Part shown: positions 44,501 through 54,600 of the stretch, one piece after another | Position numbering within the stretch: the first letter of the stretch is position 1 | Layout of the letters: each line of letters begins with the position of its first letter | Source: Nyssa sinensis | Lineage: Eukaryota; Streptophyta; Magnoliopsida; Cornales; Nyssaceae | Assembly (NCBI GenBank): GCA_008638375.1 | Contig: CM018036.1 | Span: forward strand, 1,324,501 to 1,388,500 | Reading direction: 5' to 3' | Length of the DNA: 64,000 nucleotides | Position numbers and translations under genes: made by a program | Notes under the pieces: generated by a model | What the model was told of the DNA's origin: nothing | What the model saw: only the letters and a program-made list of their open reading frames with translations | The model's database searches: none

Positions 44501-47394
44501 AACCCTTCCGCCACCCTTATTGCCTGCAAAAACTCACATTGTCAACTATTCCTCAAACAGAACAGCGAAAGATGAAAAATAGCAAACTATAAAAGAAAAC
44601 AAAAATGGTCAATATGAATCTAAATGGGCATCAAGCCAGAAATCCCCCCCCCCCCTAAAAATGAATAACTGTTAACGGACCTCCTATCCTAGATTCCTAG
44701 CATGTGTAATTTTTTCTTCTTGTTCTTCAAAAATAAACGTACAGTCAATAATTGTAGAGAGGAAAAGAATAGCATAAAGCTTCAGTTTTTGCCAAGGGGC
44801 ATGCCTGAAAAAGCTAAAAACTGCCATAAACAAATAATACAAAGAATAGGTCGTGTTTTGGATCTTCTGATTCAATGTGGAAGTCACAAGAAAGTACATT
44901 ACCTAAAAAATCATAATAGAGTAGAGACCTCCCCCCCCCCCACACACCCTCTCCTCTTGATAAGAAAGCCGTTTTCAATTTTTAAAAAAAAAAAAGTTAG
45001 CTACCTTTCTCGTGGCAAAGTATTCACAAAATCAACAAATGACGACAACAAATCCCAAAAACCAGATGTTATGAGCCTTCCACACACACACAAAAAACAT
45101 GGTTACGCAAAGTGTGCCTCAGGACTATTAGGACCGCACTATAGATGTTTTTTTTTTCCTTTTGCAACATGAAGCAAGTGTAAAGGTAAATACCTCTCCA
45201 TGACCAGTTAAGAATGAACTTGCACCTTCCAACAAAGGCAACAAGATGGAGTGTACATCAGATGGAGCTTTGTCAATACCCTCAAAGACAACCCAATATC
45301 CATTTAGAACAGCCTGTGAACAGAAAGTTTAGATATATCATGACTAGATAGAGCATTGATCTACAATCTTAATTATCAGAATGAGAAACAGACCTGAGTA
45401 AGAGATCCAGGTTGCCATCTAAATTCCCCAGGTTGCTCCGTACAGACATAACTGCCGATTAATGTTTTGCCATCAATTTGTTCATCCATGTGAATAGAAA
45501 GAACTGAGAAATAAGTGGGGAAAAAAAAAAGAAGCAACATAAAGCTAGAATAGATAAAATTTGCTAAAACAGTTCTATAAATAAGAGCATGGGAATATTA
45601 TAAACGAGCAAAAAAATAACTTAAATACATCCAATGGAAAAAAAAAAAAATAGCAAGAAATAAGCATGCAATACATGTATATATACAAAAAAATATATAA
45701 ATAATATAATAAGCAAATTAACAAGAAATATGCATGCAATACATGTATATATAAAAAATATATATATATATAATAAGCAAATTAACAACTAATTACTAAA
45801 CAGTCATGTTGTGGTTTACCCTGAGCATCTGAGGGGAATGGATGGATCAGTAACCCATAAGTCCAGTCTCTCAAGATCATTTCCTCAGAGCACTAGATCC
45901 CAAATCCAGTTTCAATGTTTCCAGTTGCCCCTTCCCCTCTTACAGACAATAAAATGATGTCAACAAGTTCATATCAATTCCCATTATCTTTGATTTGCAA
46001 AATTGACACAAAAAGAACAAAAGATAATAAATGGCAAAAAGAAAAATGAGTTTGGTTCGCTTCCTTCCATATGCAATAATAGTTTGAAATGACATGCACA
46101 GATGGCTAAATATCTGTTTATGCTAACTTGAATCTGGTTGTTAAAAAGGAGAAGAAATGAAGAAACAAAATCCATGTACACAGATCAGGAGCAAATCATT
46201 TGAAATCTAAGAAATCGGAGGACCTAATGGACCTCTTCTTCAGATTGTCGAGAGAGGACAGAACATTGTCCACCGAATAAGGATTCACAGGGTAGAGTTA
46301 GTATGGGTTTGCAAAGCCCTGGAAGAAGTTTTGATGGATAGATATGAGAGAAGGTTTGTTCGAGAGCTTTGTGGCTGTAATCGAAGGTTACGAGCTTTAC
46401 AAAAATCTATCTAGGAAGGAATCATTCGAGTAGATGAAGCTTATGGAGAGATTCATAGAAGCATTTACATCCCAGAGGCAAATCGAGGGGGAGGGTGGGT
46501 AATTGCTGTGAGGGCTTTTTGGAGATTGGTTTTTGTGGAAGTTGAAAAGGGAGGGGAACAGGGAGGTGGCAGCCATAAAAGGGTTGCGAGAGGCACTGAT
46601 GGAAATGAAAGTAGAAGCAGGTCAAGAGGAGGAGGATGTAGTCATAACCCTTGGGTCATGCAAGTCATGGTTGGAGTATCTAAAGAAGTGCTTAGTGGAT
46701 AGGGTGGGGGAATGAATGCACCGGCACTTGATCATCTTGAGATACAAAATACGGTTGCTCAACAATGGGGGGTTTCTGTTGGAGTTCGTGTTGTGGACAA
46801 GCATGGAGCTCTTTTCCTGTTTGAGTTCAAGAAGCAGCAGAAAGAATTCTCAACTGTAAGGATTGCTCGTCTGAGGGGCAGCCTGTGTATCAGGCCTTTG
46901 AGTCAATTTATGGAGGAGTGAACTAATTTCAGTTGGAAGTGAAGGAGAGGTGGAGGGTTTGGCTTGGAATCTTGGATGTAAGGTTGGCTCTTTCCCGTCA
47001 ATATATTTGGATATGCCATTGGGAGCTTCTTATCAACAGTGTGGGACTCAGTGGTGGATAGATTTCAGAAAAGGTGGCAGGCTAAAGAGGCAGTGTCTTA
47101 CTATCTTTCTAAAGGAGGAGGTTTAATCTGTTGAAAAGCACGCTTTCAAGCCTTCCGACTTACTATGTGGCAGGCTAAGGAGGCAGTATCTTACTATCTT
47201 TCTAAAGGAGGAGGGTTAATATGTTGAAAAGCACGCTTTCAAGCCTTCCGACTTACTTTATGTATTTGGTCCCTATTCCGGTATCAATGAAGAAAAGATT
47301 GGAAAAGCTTCAAAGGAATTTTCTATCGGAACTCGGAAGGAAAGGATGAGTAGAGAAAGATTCAACTTTTAAATTGGGAAAGAGTTGGATCTCC

Positions 47395-47428
<34 letters not shown>

Positions 47429-48628
47429 TTGGATGTAAAAGAGCTAAGGATCTTCAACAAGACTCTTCTTGGAATATGGTAATGGAGATTTGTTGTAGAT
47501 CCTAATGCTTGGTGGAGGAGGGTTACAATAACAAAAGTTGGTAGTGAGGAAGGGGGGATGGGCTCTAGGGTGATGGAAGGTCCTTATGGGATAGGTTCAC
47601 GCAAAGCTATAAGGAGAGGAGCAGTTGACTTCTTTCAGTTTGCTCGCTATAAGGTGGGTAGGGGGGAAGCGGGTGAAATTCTGACTGAGCGCTTAGTGTG
47701 GTGATGTGGTGATGAAAGACAAATTCCCCTGCCTATTTAAGTTGACTTCAAATAAAGAGAAGGTGACAGATTTGGTGAGCTATTCAGAGGGGGTGGCAGC
47801 TTGGGATCCTTGTTCTAAGCATGGTTTCAAAGATTGGGAGTTGGAAAGAATTGTAAATATCATGACGATTCTTCAGCACTTCAGGCCTATTGAAGGAAAA
47901 GAGGACTTGTTAAGGTGGACAATGAAAGGCAGTAAAAAGCTCTCGGTTAGGTCATTTTACCTAGAGCTTTCAACAGAGTATAGGAATTTCCATGGAAATC
48001 CATTTTGTGTTAGAGCTCCTAACAGGGTGGCTTTTTTGGTATGGGCTATGGCATGAGAAGTTATACTCACTATGGATAATCTCCAGAAGAGGGGATTCAG
48101 GCTAGCAATTGTATACGCAAATTTGAGGCAGAGTCCATTAGGCATCTGTTTCTTCGTTGCTCAATGTCTAGGGTCATGTAGAGCCTCCCCTTTTCTGTCT
48201 TTGGATGTGTTTGGATTATGCCAGCTTCGGCCATAGAGCTTTGAAGACTTGGGGTGTATGGAAGTTGGCGCCACTTTGTCTTTTCTAGTGTCTATGGCAT
48301 GAAAGAAGTAGTAGATTTTTAAGGGAAAGAAATGCCACGTTATAGATTTAAAGATTTTTTCTTAAGAACGTTATACTTATGGTTATGGGTAGCAGAATCC
48401 TACACTTTTTTTTTAAGATTCCTTCGTGGAGTTTTTGGGAGGCTGAAGGCACTAACTGTGCCTTTTCTTTTGTATATGAGTTCGCCCTCTTAGGCAGTTC
48501 TTGAATATAATTTACATATCCTGAAAAAAAAAAACTAAAGAAAAGGGAAATAAATTGGAAATGGAAACCTGAACGATCTCATTGAATCCACAATAACTAC
48601 AATACACACACACACGTGTGTTGTGTGA

Positions 48629-48686
<58 letters not shown>

Positions 48687-51600
48687 GGGAGAAGGAGAGT
48701 TACTATGAAAAGAAATGCAGTTTTCACTCTTCAATAACTGTTGCCAATAAAGAAATTATTTGAAAGGAGAGCCATTGTCTTCCTACAATAACTAGGGGAA
48801 ATTTACATACCTTGCTAGAACGAAGTTCAATAGATGCGTCAATCATCTATTCGCACACAATGCTGATGATAAACTAAAACAGATGCCAATTTCTATTGGT
48901 CTCTTGTAAAAAAAAACCCAAAAGTAATTCAGACTCTGGTTTAACTTTACCTCCATACTCTGATTTTACATCAGTAACTGCCAGTACTAATAAGGTAACT
49001 ACCACCACGCCACTCTCACCCTCGCATTTCTCATTAGTGATGATACCACACATGCATAGCATGCAAATCTGTCTAGCAAGATCAATGAGGCAGGTATAGC
49101 GAGCCTACTTTCCATAAACCGACTTCCAATTAAAAAAAAAGTCAGCTCCAATCTTTCACTAGAAGTAGAAAATTTGTGCTCAAAAAAAGTATGAATAGAT
49201 TCAATACCTACCCTCCATGCATAAGCATAAGGCTCTCTAATATTATTTCAAGGATGGGACATTAATAACTCATGTACAACAATCAAATGACAGCCATATA
49301 ATATCCTATAATAATAATAATAAAGAAGAAGAAGAAAAACATGGAGAGAACAATTCAAAACGCAATAGGTTTGACATTTACTTATTGCAGTTAAAATAGC
49401 TCATCATAAGGTTTAAGCTATGAAGGGAGTTTGGTAATAGGAGTCCATTTATTGAAACGTTATGTGGAAAAAATGACACTGAATATATGAAAATTGAACA
49501 AAACAAGAATTACCTCGGCTCCCACTATCCAGGGCCAACTTGTTAATAAGTGCAGTTTTCCCAGCACCAGCAGGACCATACAGAAGAACAGGCCATTTCT
49601 GACTCAATGCTAACAGTACCATCTCAAAACTTTTCTTCACAGCAGATGTCAATACAAAAGGGCTTCCAGTAGAAGCCATATTACTGAAGATATCGAAAGA
49701 ACCAGGTTAATGTATAACATAGTGGAAAGCCAAACAAAAACTGTTCAAATATCTTTTTTGGTGAAAAAAATGGTGGAAGAGAGAAAGAGGGGGGGGGGGG
49801 TGTCCCGTGCTGCCCCTTCCCTACAGGGATGACCTATTACAAACGCAATCCCTTGGTGTCCCAGGAAGTTGCACATATAATACAATTTATAGTTGAGTTC
49901 TTCACTTTAACAACACCAAAATAAATAAATAAATAAATAAGACACCTACTATGATGCCAGCCTTCTCCAGTTTGATGGCTCAATCTCACTAAACTTTGAA
50001 GAGGAAACGGAACCCAATTTTTTTTCTTCAAATGATTCAAGAAACCAGCCAGCCTTCTCCAACGATATATCCTGACAGAATTCCTGCCATCTGTAAATGA
50101 CAAAGGCATGAGAGAAGTTTCAAAAAAAAGGAATAAAGAAGAAACTAGCGATCACTTATTGTTATAGCCTTGCTATATTTAACAAGGAAAGAAAATACCA
50201 ACCGCAGTAAACATGCAAAAGCTTCCTCCACCCGAAGACCGAAGTTTTCAGTTGTTCTATCACTTAATTTCAGAATTATTGATAGTATCTGTATCCCACA
50301 CCATCTTATGTCTGAAAATCGCTTCAAGAACTCGTCATTATTGCCTGGATCAAGATCTGCTGTCTGCTCTACAAGGTCCAAAAGGCAGGACCAGTCCCAG
50401 AGTGTAGCAAAAACTTCAGGTTCTGCTAAAAGGAGGCGATAAGATGCTTGGAAATCATGTAATAAATGTGTTCCAGCCTGGTAAAACACAGATGGAAATT
50501 CAAACTGTGATCAAAATGCAAAACAACATACTAAATTTGTAACAAGAAGTAATGCTACAAGAACCTGGAAAGTTTGCTTATTGCATTGCAACAACATCAG
50601 TACAAATGAAATCACTTTATGAATATTCACAGAACCAATCAAAAGCTTAGAAAATAATCAGTCAAATTTTACAATCATTGAAGTGGAGAGGAAAAAGATG
50701 GCCCAAAGAAAATGATACAAAAGCATAGTTAAAACTTAAAATCTTACGATTTGAAACGAATTTCTAGGTGAATCCCATATTGTAAGGATCTTTATGAAAT
50801 TACGCAAACTGATAAAAATCACACAATTCATCATTTGGAAATGATTTATGTGGTTCAGTAGCTAGTCAAGCTCAACAACCAAAACAACTCCATTTTAGTT
50901 CATCCAAGGATCAAAATTTCATTTCGTAGTGTTGTTTCGGTCATCCAGAAAATGGAAACGTTTCGGAAATATAGTGAAAACGATGAAAAAAATTAAAATT
51001 TTTAGAAACTCTTCAAAACATAAAGTACAATATACGAATATGTGAAGATAAATATTATAATTAATCAATTGGAAATGTTTTAGCGTACATATCCATCCAC
51101 ATAAGAAGATATTAGAGTGAAACTGGAAAAAAAAATATAAATGTAAATGTAAATTAGTCATTAATACCAAACAACTCTTTACTAATCAAAAACTAATATA
51201 AAAAAATTAAAACTAGTTTTTTATGTAATATGAAATTATTATATATTTGTTATAAATAAGTGAAATTATTATAATTAAAAACAATATCATAACATAATAG
51301 ATATATACAATTTAATATCCATGAATTAGATAATTTGACATAAGTTATATCTAAAATAATAAGTAAAACAAATAACAATTTAAGCCTATTATAACTAATA
51401 ACTAAGTATTAAAATAAACTGTTTATCTACTTTTTATTTCCCCTACATCTAGTTTTCCTTGTCTACTGTTTTTGGGGGGAAAAAAATTGAAATATCTTCC
51501 TATAATTTTGGATCTTAATCCTTCAATCTCCTCCTTCATTTGAAAAACAAATGGATATTATCTTTTACCAACCTTAAGAATTGCTGATACAAACGAAATG

Positions 51601-54600
51601 TTTCTACCGTTTTAATATGTTTCCACTAGTTTCGGCATGTTTTTACAGAAATAACTTTGTTTCCATGAAATCCTATAAATTTCAGTATTCCACTAGTGTT
51701 TCGTTTCAATTTATTGAGAAACGGAAACATTTCGGCATCCAACATCAATGTAGTGCCCTTTTTCACTATTATTCTTCATTATATTCTTCCACAGCTGTAT
51801 TCTATTTCTATAATCGAAAGTGTCTATTGCATGCTTTAACTTCTTTTAGCCAAATGTAAAACATTAAATTTCCTTCACAAAAAATTACAATTGCATGCTT
51901 CCAGTCCTACATGTTTCAAGGACTGCCGAAGGAGTGTCGTGTCCATGGTGGTGTTGAAAGGCGATAATGGTAAGTTAATCAATAATTAAACATTCTAAGC
52001 AATTTATAGGGTTTGATAAAAACATACTTTTGAAATATTCTCACCAAAGCTTATTAAAAAAAAAGTAAAGGGAGAGAGAAATATGGGTTTTTAGCAAAAT
52101 ATTTTTAAAAAAAATGCATACTTACAAGTGTGGATACTGTTACAGGAGAATGAATCGATACTGTTAATATATCATGATAAAAAGTGAAACACAAAAACAC
52201 AGACATAGAGATAACTAGAAGGGAAAATTCATAATGAGAACCTGGTTACAATTTAAGACTAATAAAAATACCTCCGATAACAGCTCAGAAACTGATCTTC
52301 CCTGCATTATCCTTTCAAAAGGAGGCGGAGCAAATTTGAAATAATTTAGCACGGACCTGCATAAAGTAACCAAGGATATTAATACGTTTACACATATGAA
52401 CAAGGTACTGATACTTGTACAATTTTTCATTGAGCAGGCATTCAGCATATACAAAAATATTCAATCCCAAAATGATTACTCAAAGAGCTTCCTTCGGCAA
52501 CAAAAAGGAAGGTGACCGAGGATTCACATAGTGAAGGAAATTAAAGCCAGCATGCCCTAGCATGGACATCCAACACAACTTGAGAAATACAAAACAAACT
52601 ATTAAGCAAATCAATTGATACTTCTGATTGTAGGTGATGACAAAATTTTGAGAACGTAAAGAAAAAGAAAGGATAAAAACAGAAGAAAAAAAAGAGGAGC
52701 AGAAACATGCCACAATAACAAGCAACATGCAAAAATCTATCAAAAAGGATTCACATAAGAAAGAAAATTAAGGAGAGAAACAATCGAATTTTTTAGGAAA
52801 AGGAGCAGTCCATAGTGTCTATGAAAGAGAATTTTTTGAGATTACTATTTTTTTTGTGCCAAAGAGGTTCTCCCTATGAATGCTTTAGATTTGGTTTCTT
52901 TTTTGGGGTCATTAAGATCTATGTAAATTTAGTTGTTTTAGGTTTGCCCACCTTGGGCACCTTATTAATATACTCATACTTATCAAAAAAGGCCAGCATA
53001 TCCTAGCAAAGACACCCAACACAACTTGAAAAATATAAAACTCAAGTAAATCAATTGACACTCTAATTGTAGGTAATGGCAAGATTTTGAGGATGTAAAC
53101 AACAAAGAAAGAATAAAACAATTGATACTTTGATTATGGGTAATGGCTAGGGCCAGCTTAAGACAATTTGAGGCCTAAAGTGACAACCCTAAATGAGGCT
53201 TTTTGTATTTTTATCTCACTTTTTAAGATGCAAGAACAATAAGATTTTAAAATAAAATGTCTATTGATTTAAAAAAAATGTAAAAACAGTTATATTATAA
53301 GAGTTCTGAGTAATATAAATAGAAATAGAATTTTAATAAATATATCGTAATATAAAATTGTACATAGTATTCCAATAGAAGATATGTAGATGAATAAAAC
53401 TCTAATAATAGAGTTTTTACATAGTCGAACAATTGAGCAATAATCTAGTAATGGAATTTAGAAAATATAAACTAGACAATACAAAATAACTACAAAACAA
53501 TTATTCACGTCTTTTTTATCCAAACCAATACCCAAAAAAATTGAAAAAAATTTACAATAAGACTCTACTAATAGAATTGAATTGAATTTTTGGGGGGATT
53601 AAAGGCGTTAATGATTGTAACCTCTCCCCTTCTTTGGCGCCCCCATCAGGTGCCTTGTTTATATTCTTTGCATTTACTGATCAAAAACTAAAAATTGAAT
53701 TGAATTTTTCCCTACAGCGTTTACGGGCCTTCTCTATGGAGTTAAACTTTTATTGGCTGAGACTTTTGGTTTGGATTATATTATAAATACATAAACTTGG
53801 GGCCTTCTTTATTGGTGGGGCCTAAAGTCTTTGCTTTATTTGCTTAATGCTAAAACTGACCCTGGTGATAGCAAAATTTTGAGGATTCACACAATAAATA
53901 AATAAATAAAACAAAAGCAAAAGGCAGCTGTAACTTGCCACAATACTACGTAATATACAAAAATCTATCAAAAAATCAATGAGTAACAAGTGAAAATCTG
54001 CAGAAAAGCTCCAGATATTACATGTTTAAACAAACACCCGACCAATTACCCCAACATTCAAAACGACATTGGGTACATCTATCCCTTCTATCAAAACGTG
54101 TCCACAAGGCTGAACAGGACAGAGGGTGATCGACAACTGAACCTGCAATCTTTACTTTGATCATTAACTCTTCTTGTCAGACCCAAGTTGGACTTCAGAT
54201 ATGGATGAACTACATAACAGCATACAATAAGTTGATCCTAGAAAATTAATCATTTCCAATGTGCTGTGTCAATTTTAACCCAACATAGTTAGTTGGTAAA
54301 GAAAGCAATCAATTCTGCCTGTGAACCCAAACAAAGGCTTATAAAACTTCATTATTTCATGCCAAGACCACATTTTACACTACTTAATACATTAGACAAA
54401 GGTTTCCAGTTAGAAATCTAATATTTCCTTGACACGATATGCATTGCATGCCCATACCAACAATATTAACGTGTGATGCAACTGGGTAAAATCTACAAGG
54501 ATTGCATTTTGTAATCCATTCATCATTTCTATAGCATAATTTTCTATGCATCCTTTCTCAAGAATTGAAAATAGAATCACGTTTTTTCATTTCAATATAT

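Larger units (their letters stand above)
46240..48530 (+). mobile_element. Internally deleted L1-type LINE, plus strand
   Basis: ORF1-like sequence ([35 protein letters not shown]) runs, near 46950-46985, straight into the 3' part of the RT ([30 protein letters not shown] across frames). It then continues to [33 protein letters not shown] and the zf-RVT end, finishing in an A tail at ~48525. The endonuclease and the catalytic RT core, including FADD, are missing. It lies antisense to MDN1 in intron 6. Confidence 0.85.
52540..53990. repeat. Imperfect tandem repeat interrupted by a LINE tail and a hAT
   Basis: A unit containing CTAGCA...CAACACAACTTGA, CAATTGATAC and TGGCAAGATTTTGAGGA-like sequence occurs at 52545-52745, 52990-53120 and ~53120-53990. 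The copies are separated by the LINE tail and by the element at 53148-53864. Confidence 0.6.
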
